Shown piece by piece: positions 24,119-33,167 of a stretch of DNA of 42,196 nt. Positions within the stretch are counted from its first letter, which is position 1; every line of letters begins with the position of its first letter. The notes under the pieces were generated by a model. The model had not been told where the DNA came from and searched no databases. It saw only the letters and a list, made by a program, of their open reading frames with translations. The position numbers and the translations under genes are program-made. Source of the stretch: an uncultured Bacteriovoracaceae bacterium (GTDB taxonomy: Bacteria > Bdellovibrionota > Bacteriovoracia > Bacteriovoracales > Bacteriovoracaceae); assembly GCA_938017795.1 (NCBI GenBank), contig CALIJZ010000024.1:1-42196 (forward strand), given 5' to 3'.

Positions 24119-25297
24119 ATGATCGTTATTATTGGAGCAGGAATTTCAGGGCTTACATGTGGGGCCTATCTTAAAAAACGTGGAATTCCATTTACTATAT
24201 ATGAAAAAAGTTCTCATCCAGGTGGTAGAGTTCACACACTTGCGCAAGACGGCTATTTATATGATTTAGGATTTCAAGTTTTTAATCCAATGTATCCTGA
24301 AGTAAAAAAACTTATGAATACATGGAAATTGGGATTAAAAAAATTCAAGTCCGGTGCAAAGGTGTTTCATGGTAAGTCTTTTGTGACGATTGATGATCCA
24401 AGAAAATCTCCTAGTACCATTATGAAGACTCTGTTGCCAGAAGTTGGGACTTTTAAAGATAGGTTAAAACTCTATAAACTATCCAGAGAATGTAATAAGT
24501 TAGATATTGAGAATTTGATTAGTGCTAACCAAAGCACTCATGATTTCTTACATGGATATGGCTTTAGTGACCAAATTTTAGAGTTATTTTTATTTCCATT
24601 TGTACGAGGGATTTTTCTAGAGAAAAAACTCAATACAGATGCAAACTTTTTTAAATTTGTTTACCGAATGTTTAATGATGGTTATGCAACTTTACCAAAA
24701 GGTGGAATGAAAACAGTGGCTGAACATCTTGAGAGCATTGTTGGAAAAAAAAACATCCAATACAATTATGAAGTCTCAAAGTTAAAAAAAGATAAGATTG
24801 TTTTTTCAAACGGAGCTCAAGTTCCCGCCGACAAAATAGTTCTTGCCTGTGACCCTGAATCAACCTCAGGGCTTTTAGGACAAGTTAATAAAATTGGTAA
24901 GAAATCTACTAATACCTACTATTTTCAAACATCTAGAAAATTTGATAAATACCTCTACTTAATACCTAATAATGAAAAGATTAATCATGTTGCTTTTTTA
25001 TCAGATGTACAAAAAAAGTATTCTAAATCAGGTACTTTGGTCTCGGTCAGCTCGATTGGAGCAAGCTCTTATAAAGATTCGACAATTTTAAACGAATGTA
25101 AGAAATATTTTGGCGATGATTGCCAAGATTGGAGATTTTTGAAATCTATGAAGATCTCTTATGCTCTACCTGGTAAGTTTCATTATGGGCAAGAAGCAAA
25201 CACATTTAATAATATCTATTTTATTGGAGATTATACTCAAGATCCATCGATTAACGGAGCAATGAAGGCCGGTCGAGTTTTAGCTCAATCGATTTGA
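24119..25297 (+). CDS. FAD-dependent amine oxidase/protoporphyrinogen oxidase-like protein
   Basis: A 392-residue flavoprotein. The dinucleotide fold is VIIGAGISGLTCGAYLKKRG with YEKSSHPGGRVHT (GGR motif of the amine oxidase/phytoene desaturase family) at the N-terminus, and the C-terminal FAD motif is YFIGDYTQDPSINGAMKAGRVLA (GD.....S..GA..SG). The substrate is not evident; the closest groups are NAD(P)-binding protoporphyrinogen-oxidase-like and squalene/carotenoid-associated desaturases. The gene starts directly after the GlsB-like stop, so they are probably one transcript, though with no clear functional link. Confidence 0.87.
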   Translation: MIVIIGAGISGLTCGAYLKKRGIPFTIYEKSSHPGGRVHTLAQDGYLYDLGFQVFNPMYPEVKKLMNTWKLGLKKFKSGAKVFHGKSFVTIDDPRKSPSTIMKTLLPEVGTFKDRLKLYKLSRECNKLDIENLISANQSTHDFLHGYGFSDQILELFLFPFVRGIFLEKKLNTDANFFKFVYRMFNDGYATLPKGGMKTVAEHLESIVGKKNIQYNYEVSKLKKDKIVFSNGAQVPADKIVLACDPESTSGLLGQVNKIGKKSTNTYYFQTSRKFDKYLYLIPNNEKINHVAFLSDVQKKYSKSGTLVSVSSIGASSYKDSTILNECKKYFGDDCQDWRFLKSMKISYALPGKFHYGQEANTFNNIYFIGDYTQDPSINGAMKAGRVLAQSI

Positions 25298-25309
25298 TAG
25301 GTTTTAAAT

Positions 25310-26233
25310 TTATTCTTGATAGGCAAGTCTAAATTCTTGTACTAGCTCTTTTACAGTTTTTATATTATTTATCAATCCTGATACTTGACCGATTTCAAGT
25401 TCACCCTGATCTAGGTCTCCATCGAGCATTCCTCTTTTTGCTCTTTGCTTGCCAAGAAGGGTTTTTAATTCCTCTTTGCTCGCTCCAGCGCTTTCTAGTT
25501 CCTGGATATCTTTGGAGAACTTATTTTCTAAGAGTCTTACAGGGATATATTTTTTCATTAAGAGTTTAGTCATTCCTGGTGAAGCATTTATAATTGCATT
25601 TTTAAATTCATGATGAGCACTTGATTCTTCAGTAACAACAAATCTACTCCCGATTTGCACTGCGCTAGCACCAAGAGCGTGAGCTGCTCTGATTTGACTA
25701 GCTTGCCCAATACCGCCTGCTGCAATAACTGGGATATTAACGTTGTTCACCACTTCAGGAATCAAAACCATTGTGGTCGTTTCATTTCGACCATTATGAC
25801 CACCAGCTTCAAAGCCTTCAGCCACAACTGCATCTACACCAGCATTTTCGCATTTTTTAGCAAGTCTAGCTGAACTACAAACATGTATAACTAATCTTCC
25901 TTCATCTTTTAAGAATTTTGTGTATTTATTAGGACTTCCCGCAGAGGTGATAAAGATTTTAATTCCTCTATCAAGTGCAACTTTTAATTGTGCTTCAATA
26001 TCATGATAAAGAAGTGGAAAGTTTACAGCTAATAAATGATTATTTTTTGATATAAGATTTTGAGCTTTTAAAATATGCTTATCGAGAAGTTCTTTATTCA
26101 TTGAACCAGCACCAATTGTTCCAATGATCCCTTCATTTGCACTGGCAGCTGCTAATTTTGCACCTGAGCACCAAACCATTCCTGCTTGAATAATAGGTAG
26201 ATCTAAATTAAATAATTCTCTGAATTTATTCAT
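25310..26233 (-). CDS. Nitronate monooxygenase / FabK-like flavoprotein
   Basis: A 307-residue FMN TIM-barrel protein of the 2-nitropropane dioxygenase/nitronate monooxygenase family. Key regions are LPIIQAGMVWCSGAKLAAASANEGIIGTIGAGS at the N-terminus, VDAVVAEGFEAGGHNGR (AEG.EAGGH, phosphate and catalytic His), VIAAGGIGQASQIRAAHALGASAVQIGSRF and EESSAHHEFK. The family includes nitronate oxidation and FabK enoyl-ACP reductase; the EAGGH motif is shared by both and does not decide between them. The start overlaps the preceding methyltransferase stop by eight bases (same strand). An annotation as NMO is safe at family level. Confidence 0.92.
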   Translation of the reverse strand: MNKFRELFNLDLPIIQAGMVWCSGAKLAAASANEGIIGTIGAGSMNKELLDKHILKAQNLISKNNHLLAVNFPLLYHDIEAQLKVALDRGIKIFITSAGSPNKYTKFLKDEGRLVIHVCSSARLAKKCENAGVDAVVAEGFEAGGHNGRNETTTMVLIPEVVNNVNIPVIAAGGIGQASQIRAAHALGASAVQIGSRFVVTEESSAHHEFKNAIINASPGMTKLLMKKYIPVRLLENKFSKDIQELESAGASKEELKTLLGKQRAKRGMLDGDLDQGELEIGQVSGLINNIKTVKELVQEFRLAYQE

Positions 26234-26900
26234 GATTTATTGTAGCTCTTGTTGCTGATTTTTTTTTACCAAATCCTTTCAGGTTTTCAATACACCACCC
26301 AGCATCTTGGAGATTATTCCTTATAGAGTGGCTAGCACTATAAGTTGTTAGAATCGCATTCTTTGAAGAAATATTTTTCAATAACTTAAACCAATCCGTA
26401 GTCCATAGAGAAGGATTTTTTTTGGGACTAAAGGCATCTTGAAATATTTTATCTACTTTTATATTTACTTCTTTAAAGTACTCCAGAGTTGTTACAGTAG
26501 CATCTCCTATCAGGATTGTTAGTGAGATATTATCAAATTGATGCTCTATAATCTTTTGAGATTCTTTTTCTATTTTAAAATACTCACTAAAGAACCACAA
26601 AACTAAATTTTCATCTATTTCAGTACTAATAAAATGTATTTTAGCACTTGAGTTGGAAAATAAATCTTTTACGGCTAAAAAATTTTTTCCTAAGCCAAAA
26701 CCAGTCTCAAAAATTATCTGAGATTTTTGATTTTCTTCTTCAAGTTTAGAATCAATAACAAAGTATTTATGTGTTTCTCCATCAGCACCACTTGTGGAGT
26801 GACAATTTTCATCATATTTTTTTGAATATAGAGTATAGGATCCATCTTCAGTTAAAACTGGTTCGTAATTAGGCGGAATGTTTATAAAGCCATTGTTCAA
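26226..26900 (-). CDS. MnmC-like (DUF752) SAM-dependent methyltransferase
   Basis: A methyltransferase like the N-terminal domain of MnmC, which makes mnm5U in tRNA. Motifs are VLTEDGSYTLYSKKYDENCHS (family DGS.T......YH...G), IFETGFGLGKNFL (SAM motif I, E.GFG.G.NFL), and IFQDAFSPKKNPSLWT (family .DAFSP.KNP..W). The FAD domain of full MnmC is absent. The frame is open upstream to 26930 with an ATG at 26927 but no ribosome site; a TTG at 26900 has AAAGGA five bases before it and is preferred. The stop region overlaps the nitronate monooxygenase start and the beginning overlaps the alpha/beta hydrolase stop by about 30 bases. Confidence 0.85.
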   Translation of the reverse strand: MNNGFINIPPNYEPVLTEDGSYTLYSKKYDENCHSTSGADGETHKYFVIDSKLEEENQKSQIIFETGFGLGKNFLAVKDLFSNSSAKIHFISTEIDENLVLWFFSEYFKIEKESQKIIEHQFDNISLTILIGDATVTTLEYFKEVNIKVDKIFQDAFSPKKNPSLWTTDWFKLLKNISSKNAILTTYSASHSIRNNLQDAGWCIENLKGFGKKKSATRATINHE

Positions 26901-27636
26901 TTTGTTCCTTTGTCCAATCAGGGGCATCAAAAGCTAACTCGTGACCAGCACTAGGGTGAATTCGTAACTCAGCATTCCACTCCTTGGCGATCGCCTCGGA
27001 ACATTTGTAGGAACACAATCGATCATTTTCTGAAGCTATAAGCAAAACAGGTACTGCAGGTTTTGCTTTTGATGGAGCAAATTTCTTTGCTGCCCAAATT
27101 TGTCGGAATGCATTGGCATAACTAACGGGATTATTAACTTGTAAGTTTTTCCAGTGATCATATAACTCTTTTTTACGTTCTTCCTCTTCATTGGAAATGA
27201 GTTCGATAATATTTTTCTCTTTTCTAAATGCTCCCGGTGAAAGAAGGATTTGAACTAGTTTTGCCATTGCTTCAGGTCGAAACCTTTCATAAAACGGGGA
27301 AATTCCTTTGAAACTAGTATTTGCAAAAATTGCACTATTAAAATCTTCTGGATACCTTTCTACCCATCGAGATCCAATCATTGCACCAAGAGACATAGCA
27401 AAAATATGAACTTCAGTATTGGGGGTAATATCTTTGATCATTTGTGCTCTTAAATCATCTACATATTGATCTATTGTTGTCGGAGATTTTTCTTGATACC
27501 GTGTTCCATTTCCTGGAATATCATAAGTCAAAATCTTAACACCCGGAAGGTCAGATTCTATGGCCTCTATATATTGGCCCCAGTGTCTTTTTCCCCGAAT
27601 TAATCCTCTTAATGCTATCAATACCTTGTCACTCAT
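26869..27636 (-). CDS. Alpha/beta hydrolase
   Basis: A 255-residue alpha/beta hydrolase, with LIALRGLIRGKRHWGQY for the oxyanion-side start, YDIPGNGTR, the nucleophile elbow AMSLGAMIG (Ser in A-x-S-x-G instead of G-x-S-x-G), the acid loop LLIASENDRL and the base SAGHELAFDAPDW. No signal peptide, so cytosolic. The substrate is not evident. The first codon could be GTG at 27639 but ATG at 27636 follows at once. It heads a minus-strand operon with the MnmC-like methyltransferase and the nitronate monooxygenase, and stands 46 bases from the divergent dcd start. Confidence 0.87.
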   Translation of the reverse strand: MSDKVLIALRGLIRGKRHWGQYIEAIESDLPGVKILTYDIPGNGTRYQEKSPTTIDQYVDDLRAQMIKDITPNTEVHIFAMSLGAMIGSRWVERYPEDFNSAIFANTSFKGISPFYERFRPEAMAKLVQILLSPGAFRKEKNIIELISNEEEERKKELYDHWKNLQVNNPVSYANAFRQIWAAKKFAPSKAKPAVPVLLIASENDRLCSYKCSEAIAKEWNAELRIHPSAGHELAFDAPDWTKEQIEQWLYKHSA

Positions 27637-27682
27637 CACTTTATTTTTTACCCTATATTCAATAATTTATCCAGGAGGCGGC

Positions 27683-28219
27683 ATGATTTTATCTGATAGC
27701 GAAATACTCAAATTTGTGGAATCTAAAGATATCGTAGTAGAACCATTTGACCGAAATTGTCTAGGTTGCAATAGTTATGATGTTCATTTAGGTCCCAAGC
27801 TCGCTCTTTATAAGAATCGGGTTCTAGATGCTAAGAAACATAATGAAATCGAATTTTTTGATATTCCAGAAGAAGGATATGTTCTTGAGCCTGAGCAGTT
27901 CTATTTAGGCTCTACAGCTGAGTACACTGAATCTCATAAACATGTTCCATTTCTAGAAGGGAAGTCTTCAGTTGGTCGATTAGGGATTGATATACATGCT
28001 ACAGCTGGTAAAGGAGACGTGGGATTTTGTAATTATTGGACGCTTGAGATTTCAGTTAAGCAACCAGTGAGAGTTTATCCGGGAATGCCAATTGGGCAAT
28101 TGATTTTCTTTAATGTTGATGGTGATATTTTAATTCCTTATGGATCGAAAAAATCTGCAAAGTATAATGCCAAAACTCCAGAACCTATGGAGTCAATGAT
28201 GTTTAAGAATCAGTTTTAA
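27683..28219 (+). CDS. dcd: dCTP deaminase
   Basis: A 178-residue enzyme of the dCTP deaminase/dUTPase trimer family; it makes dUTP (or dUMP in bifunctional forms) for thymidylate synthesis. Features are MILSDSEI at the start, NCLGCNSYDVHLGP (family N.....SYD..LG), LEPEQFYLGST.EY, EGKSSVGRLGI (GRSS..R.G, phosphate binding), HATAGKGDVGFCNYWTLEI with the catalytic Glu, and YPGMPIGQLIFF. The frame extends to 27560 but the AGGAGG site at 27673-27678 fixes the ATG at 27683. GDVGF replaces the usual ID.GF; a bifunctional enzyme is possible. A terminator follows. Confidence 0.95.
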   Translation: MILSDSEILKFVESKDIVVEPFDRNCLGCNSYDVHLGPKLALYKNRVLDAKKHNEIEFFDIPEEGYVLEPEQFYLGSTAEYTESHKHVPFLEGKSSVGRLGIDIHATAGKGDVGFCNYWTLEISVKQPVRVYPGMPIGQLIFFNVDGDILIPYGSKKSAKYNAKTPEPMESMMFKNQF

Positions 28220-28234
28220 TTACAAAAAATAAAA

Positions 28235-28268
28235 ATAAAAAAGCCCCTAAATTTAGGGGCCTTTTTAT
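28235..28268. terminator. Bidirectional intrinsic terminator
   Basis: GCCCCTAAATTTAGGGGC (28243-28260) is a perfect 18-base palindrome with A-rich sequence on the left (28235-28242) and CTTTTTATT on the right. The hairpin with flanking A and T runs can stop transcription from dcd on the plus strand and from the convergent lipoprotein gene at 28290 on the minus strand. Confidence 0.9.
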
Positions 28269-28289
28269 TATTTAATTTAAATGTCTTAA

Positions 28290-28919
28290 TTATCTTATTC
28301 TTCTACATCTTCCAATATACTCATATCTCTCCTTAGTCTCAGATTGAGATCCTCTAAAGTCTCCATTATTCACGCCACTAGAAGCATATGTTTGTAATAA
28401 TAATTCTTTAGTAATTGTTTCTATATAGTAATCAACGTCTTGGTAACCTCGAACATTTACATATGTTGGACTACAAACTCGTCTACAAATTCTTCGACCA
28501 TTTCTTCCTCTGCGGCAAACATTTCTACAAGATCTTCGTGGTAATTGAATCGTAATAGTACAAGATCTAGTTTCTTGTCTTAGATCAGATCTAGAGGTAA
28601 TGGTATTAAGGCGACCAGCGATATCTAAGTTTTGGTTATTTTCAAATGCTTTATAAGAAAATGGTCCATCTTGACTTGGTATTTTTACTCCATCAATAAA
28701 TTCAATCGTAAACTTTTCTTCACTATCAGCTCTTTTTAAATTTACTTTAAGTTTATTATCACCTTTAGTTTTTAACTCTGCTTTATAGTTTCCTTTAGCG
28801 ATAACTTTGCCATCTTCTAAAGTGATAGGGTTAGCTGCATAAAAATTACCTTCAAACTTTTCACACGAGATTAAAAAGCCTAGGCAAAGTATAAGTGGGT
28901 AAAACATTAGTTTTTTCAT
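28290..28919 (-). CDS. Cys/Arg-rich lipoprotein, unknown function
   Basis: A 209-residue lipoprotein. The frame extends to 28976, but the ATG at 28919 has AGGAGG seven bases before it and starts a typical signal: MKKLMFYPLILCLGFLISC (lipobox LISC). The mature part begins with a beta-rich domain (about 20-100), followed by a strongly basic stretch with spaced cysteines (RSCRNVCRRGRNGRRICRRVC) at about residues 125-150, and ends RYEYIGRCRRIR. The Cys-x3-Cys spacing could hold disulfides or metal; the Arg density suggests binding to an acidic polymer such as LPS, nucleic acid or teichoic acid. This is a guess, as no family is recognised. It faces the terminator at its 3' end. Confidence 0.83.
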   Translation of the reverse strand: MKKLMFYPLILCLGFLISCEKFEGNFYAANPITLEDGKVIAKGNYKAELKTKGDNKLKVNLKRADSEEKFTIEFIDGVKIPSQDGPFSYKAFENNQNLDIAGRLNTITSRSDLRQETRSCTITIQLPRRSCRNVCRRGRNGRRICRRVCSPTYVNVRGYQDVDYYIETITKELLLQTYASSGVNNGDFRGSQSETKERYEYIGRCRRIR

Positions 28920-29123
28920 CGTTTCCTCCTGGAAAATGCACACCAGTAAATTCTGACTTACCTTCATTATTACCAATGATTTTTAAGTAAACAAATGTGT
29001 AAATCTTTTTTTAAAATTAGAGTCAATCTAAGTAAAAAGAGGTGCACTATGATACCATTAAACTAAAAATGTTTTCATTTTTTAAGATTACTTTTATCTG
29101 AGCGCAAGCTATCATAATTGTAA

Positions 29124-30416
29124 TTGAAAATTTTAATCTTACTATCATTCTTATCCAGCAGTATTTATGCAAAATATGGCTCCATTTCATTTCGACATAA
29201 TGATCCTTTGGGGATTATTGAGAATCAAACAGTAAATTCTTGGTGGATAAATTCTCATTTAGAATATAGCACTGATAAATTTGTTTTTAGTTCTCAATTT
29301 CAATTCGAGGAAGGCGGATTGTTCATGTATTCATTGCAAGAATTGTATTACGAAAACTCCTTTAATCATTTTGATCTTAAGGCCGGAATATATAATTTAG
29401 ATTATTCATATATCGATAAAAAGTGGGGACTGGGAAAAGTTAACAAACGAGTTAACTTTGATTTTTTTAACCCTGATCAAGAGGGACTAGTAGGGATCGG
29501 ATTAACTTTTTCAAAGTTTAAAAATATTACAATAAATGGTTTTTTTAGTTATCTAAATGTACCTGAACTAAATCCACCACTAAATATTGACAATGATAAG
29601 GGTACGATAACCTCAAGGAGTTCCTGGGCAGATGCTCCGGATGCAGTTGCAACTTCTGGTAGTTTAACTTTTCCACTTGAGTATAAGGTCAATAATCCAT
29701 CAATAGGTGATTTAGTATTTAAACCAAGCGTTGGGCTTAATGTGAAGGTTGATAATTTAATAGCTAAAGATTTATCTTTTAATGTTTTTGCGATCTATAA
29801 ACCAGAAAACCAAGTTTCTAACGAAGCTAATGTTGAATTAGCAATTACTCCTATTACAAGTGGAAAAGTCACTATTGATCCAAGTCTAGTACATCATTTC
29901 GTTTTTGGTGCTAATATTTCAAAAAAAATATGTAATAAATATTTTGCAAATTTAGGGTTTTTATCTAATAAAATTAGTGAAAAAACTAAAATTGATTCTG
30001 ATATTATCGATGAAAATATTGGTCTTGGTATTGATATAAATAGAGCAGATGAAACTTATATAGAAGCTTCAGGTGGATATAACTTTGATTCCCTTAAGCT
30101 TAATTTGGGCTTTTTAAAAAGATTAAGTTCTTTCACAAAAGAAAGTACCTTAGATACAATCCCAAGATGGGATAGCGTTGCTCATTTGAACTTTGAATAT
30201 GCTCTTTTTATGAAGTTTTTAGTAGGTGGTGATCTAAAATATGATTTCAGTACGAAAGACAGAGTTTACCAGTCAAGTGTGGGCTATAAGTATTCACCTT
30301 ACTTGAGTGCAAAGCTTGGATTCCAGATAATTGGCTCACCTCAAAATGGTGAAGGATTTTGGGCAAGATATCGAGAAAACGACTCAATTTTTGCCGATGT
30401 CAAATTGACCTTCTAA
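29124..30416 (+). CDS. Outer-membrane beta-barrel protein
   Basis: A 430-residue exported protein; the signal peptide is residues 1-16 (MKILILLSFLSSSIYA). The mature part consists of alternating amphipathic beta strands with aromatic girdle residues (for example WWINSHLEYS, SYGYNFDSLKLNLGFLK-like segments), and ends with the outer-membrane C-terminal pattern FADVKLTF, with a terminal Phe as required for BamA sorting. A porin-like or transporter-like role is likely; the substrate is unknown. The start is TTG; there is no Shine-Dalgarno, and CATAAT lies six bases before it, so a leaderless mRNA is possible. It lies 31 bases before the EF-hand lipoprotein gene and the two probably work together. 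Confidence 0.83.
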   Translation: MKILILLSFLSSSIYAKYGSISFRHNDPLGIIENQTVNSWWINSHLEYSTDKFVFSSQFQFEEGGLFMYSLQELYYENSFNHFDLKAGIYNLDYSYIDKKWGLGKVNKRVNFDFFNPDQEGLVGIGLTFSKFKNITINGFFSYLNVPELNPPLNIDNDKGTITSRSSWADAPDAVATSGSLTFPLEYKVNNPSIGDLVFKPSVGLNVKVDNLIAKDLSFNVFAIYKPENQVSNEANVELAITPITSGKVTIDPSLVHHFVFGANISKKICNKYFANLGFLSNKISEKTKIDSDIIDENIGLGIDINRADETYIEASGGYNFDSLKLNLGFLKRLSSFTKESTLDTIPRWDSVAHLNFEYALFMKFLVGGDLKYDFSTKDRVYQSSVGYKYSPYLSAKLGFQIIGSPQNGEGFWARYRENDSIFADVKLTF

Positions 30417-30447
30417 TACCTAGATAAAATATAACGAGAAGTATTGT

Positions 30448-32862
30448 ATGAAAAAATTGTTCATACATTTATCGTTATTGGTTTCTTTTATCTCTGGTTG
30501 TGGGGATCTCAATGATGGGCAATGGTTTCAGGACGGACCAATTGATCGTAAGTTTGCAAGTGCAGACTGCGATATTAATACTGGTAATTTTGAATACTTT
30601 ACAGAAAAAATAATAAAGAGTGACATTAATTGTGCCTTTAACCAGATTAATCTTTTACTTGATTTGATAAAGCCAGAAAATCCCAATATTGATGATAAAA
30701 ACATTTCTAAAAGTTCTTTAAAGAAGTTTTTAATAGAAAATGTAGATGATAGTGAAGATCTAGTTAAGGCCTTAGATCTGTTCTTTCAAATTAATAGCTT
30801 TTTATTTGTAAGGCCTGAGAATTACTTAGTAAAGAAAGATCTTATTGTTTTAAAAGAACTTGTTATCTTAAGTAATAAAGAATTAGTGAATATCTCAGAG
30901 CTTAATAATTTTGAGAGATTGTCTTTAAAACAATATCAAGAAATTAATGAAGCTGGGACATTAAAAAGTATTAATGCTATAACAAACAAACTTATTACAA
31001 TCCTTGAAGAATATAGATCTACTCAGAAGTTATCATTGCTTGAAGTAAGTAATCATCTTAAAGTTATTTCAGGTGATGACTTGAAGGACAAGGTCTTGGC
31101 GGCGTTGCCTTTCAAAGATCTATTTTTCACAGGTCAAGAAAACTTTATTTTAAAAGACGAGTTGAAAGTATTTCTAACTGGGTCAGATAAGCTCATTACA
31201 AGTTTATTATCATTGACTAAGAGAACAAAAATAGACTTTGCTTCTAAATTTGAAGAATATTCTTTTTATAAGAATATATTACTGGATTTTGATAACTCAT
31301 TATTAATCAATGATAATAAGAAAAAATTTGTATTTGATCATATTCCTCCTTTGTTAGAGGCCTTTAGAACTGAGATATTCGGTGAGAATAATACTTTTAA
31401 TATTGCTGAATACGAACATGAGGTTAGAAGGGGAAAAGAAGTATTTACTGGATCAAGTAGCGAGGATTTTTATTCTATTGATATAAGAAAAGTCTTAGAT
31501 GAAGTTTATATACTTTCAGATAGATTTATAGATTTTAGTCATATCTATCTTAAGAATGAAAAATATTTAGATTCATTTAGCTCGAAAATTACAGACTCTA
31601 AAGAAATTTCTAATCCTGTCAATAATGAAAACTTTTCAGTATTCATGGACATCATTAAAAAGCAGAGATATTTTCAAGGTGATATTGGAATTGGCTTTTA
31701 TGGTAACACCTATAGACGAAATCTCGATGGGATTAATCTTTTTGGAGCTTTTTATCATGGTTTGACTAAAGTCATAAATTTTTATGAAAAAAATTATAGC
31801 TGTGATCTTAAAAATCATGAGTTGATAAACTATCAAACAAATAAAAGTGAAATCGTTACTTTACCTGATGAGTATGTTTGTAAAGATGGAGAAGATAATA
31901 GTTCTACTCTTCACCTTTCTCAATTATACTTAGCGATTTTAGATTTTAAAAAAATCCTATACGAATCAAGAATTATTGATCCATCTAGAGAAGAGCATGC
32001 TGCTGAAAATGCAAATAATTTGCCTGATTTATTTTTAGAAACAGCTAATGGCGACGGTTCGTTAGAGATTGCTGAGTTGTCTGAATTTTTTAATAATTTA
32101 TTTGCTGCTATTCCTATGAAAGATAGTTTGCTTAGTTTTTTCTCTCAAAGGTGTGGAACCTTGAGTAATGATAATAGCAAGAAATTAATTCAATTCCCTA
32201 CGGCTTGTGTGCGTGAAAATTTATATGACTCGTTAGTTGAAGTAGTTCAGCGAAAAAATAAAAATATTTCGTATATTGAAAATCTTCCTAGATTCAAGAG
32301 ATATTTTGATGATTTAGGTGCTGGTTCGACTGATCAAGAAAAATATTTCTTATTATTAGAAAAATATTCCCGAGGTTGTGGTCCTTATGTAAATATTCCC
32401 ACAACAGGAATCGATCTAGTAGGTATCTATACTGGTCTTATTAATATGGAATCAACAATGAGTAAGTTTGATTTAAATGGGAATAATATTATTGACTCTA
32501 ATGAGGCTGAGTTGACGTATGCTCATTTTGAAAGAGCTCTTAAAACAATCTTGAAGTGGTATGAAAAACTAGCTGGGACTAAGAATATTTTTAAGTTCTT
32601 ATTGAAATATAAACGTTTGCCAACTGGTAAAGATATAGGTCGTCTCTTAACTATTGGAGATATGCCATCAGCTGATCGAGAAACAATTGTTACTATTCTC
32701 ATTGCACTTCAGACTGTCAGTGATCAAGAAAGGGAAAAGAGAATGGGAGATCGATATGTTTCCAAAGGTGATTTTTGTAAAATTAAATGGAATATACAAG
32801 ACTTAAATGACAATAGATATAAATGTTTAGTTGATAAAGATGAGGACTTTTGTAATCAATAA
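30448..32862 (+). CDS. Large lipoprotein with EF-hand-like calcium sites
   Basis: An 804-residue lipoprotein: MKKLFIHLSLLVSFISGC with lipobox ISGC followed by GD. The Asp after +1 glycine is not the inner-membrane Asp+2 signal strictly (it is +3), so the sorting is open. The mature part is helical, Lys/Asp/Asn-rich. Two EF-hand-like loops are visible: ETANGDGSLEIAE (about residue 530) and DLNGNNIIDSNE (about residue 675, D-x-N-x-N-x-I-x-x-x-x-E), each between helices. Several cysteines suggest export to the periplasm or surface. No named family is recognised. It follows the barrel gene closely (31 bases, GAGAAG site), so it may be the surface or periplasmic partner of the barrel. Its last seven bases overlap the convergent Cys-rich gene. 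Confidence 0.83.
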   Translation: MKKLFIHLSLLVSFISGCGDLNDGQWFQDGPIDRKFASADCDINTGNFEYFTEKIIKSDINCAFNQINLLLDLIKPENPNIDDKNISKSSLKKFLIENVDDSEDLVKALDLFFQINSFLFVRPENYLVKKDLIVLKELVILSNKELVNISELNNFERLSLKQYQEINEAGTLKSINAITNKLITILEEYRSTQKLSLLEVSNHLKVISGDDLKDKVLAALPFKDLFFTGQENFILKDELKVFLTGSDKLITSLLSLTKRTKIDFASKFEEYSFYKNILLDFDNSLLINDNKKKFVFDHIPPLLEAFRTEIFGENNTFNIAEYEHEVRRGKEVFTGSSSEDFYSIDIRKVLDEVYILSDRFIDFSHIYLKNEKYLDSFSSKITDSKEISNPVNNENFSVFMDIIKKQRYFQGDIGIGFYGNTYRRNLDGINLFGAFYHGLTKVINFYEKNYSCDLKNHELINYQTNKSEIVTLPDEYVCKDGEDNSSTLHLSQLYLAILDFKKILYESRIIDPSREEHAAENANNLPDLFLETANGDGSLEIAELSEFFNNLFAAIPMKDSLLSFFSQRCGTLSNDNSKKLIQFPTACVRENLYDSLVEVVQRKNKNISYIENLPRFKRYFDDLGAGSTDQEKYFLLLEKYSRGCGPYVNIPTTGIDLVGIYTGLINMESTMSKFDLNGNNIIDSNEAELTYAHFERALKTILKWYEKLAGTKNIFKFLLKYKRLPTGKDIGRLLTIGDMPSADRETIVTILIALQTVSDQEREKRMGDRYVSKGDFCKIKWNIQDLNDNRYKCLVDKDEDFCNQ

Positions 32863-33167
32863 TCTTTAATCTTAAATCTTCTTTTACAATACTCAGGTCC
32901 ATTTCTCAAACAAGCTCTTTTTGTACATCTAAGTGCTTCTTTAGGGTGAGTTCTCATACAATCATTACAACCATCATGCCAAATCAAACATTTCTTTTTA
33001 GGGATATCAATTTTATCACAAGACCACTTGCAGGTTTTTTCATTGAATTTTGGAATAGTAGACTCCGCACACCTCAGTGGGTTCGCAGTCATCTCACATG
33101 TTTGTTTCACAGGAGCAGAAGAGCCGGCAAAGAGAGAAAGTGAAAATGCTAATAATAAATATTTCAT
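32856..33167 (-). CDS. Small Cys-rich secreted protein
   Basis: A 103-residue protein with signal peptide MKYLLLAFSLSLFAGSSA and ten cysteines in the mature 85 residues (for example CEMTANPLRC, CKWSC, CLIWHDGCNDC, CTKRAC). The even number and the lack of histidine clusters favour disulfides. It is basic at its C-terminal end. No family is recognised. The ATG overlaps by one base (TAATG) the stop of a 37-residue membrane peptide gene directly upstream, so the pair is translationally coupled. It is convergent with the EF-hand lipoprotein gene. Confidence 0.78.
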   Translation of the reverse strand: MKYLLLAFSLSLFAGSSAPVKQTCEMTANPLRCAESTIPKFNEKTCKWSCDKIDIPKKKCLIWHDGCNDCMRTHPKEALRCTKRACLRNGPEYCKRRFKIKDY

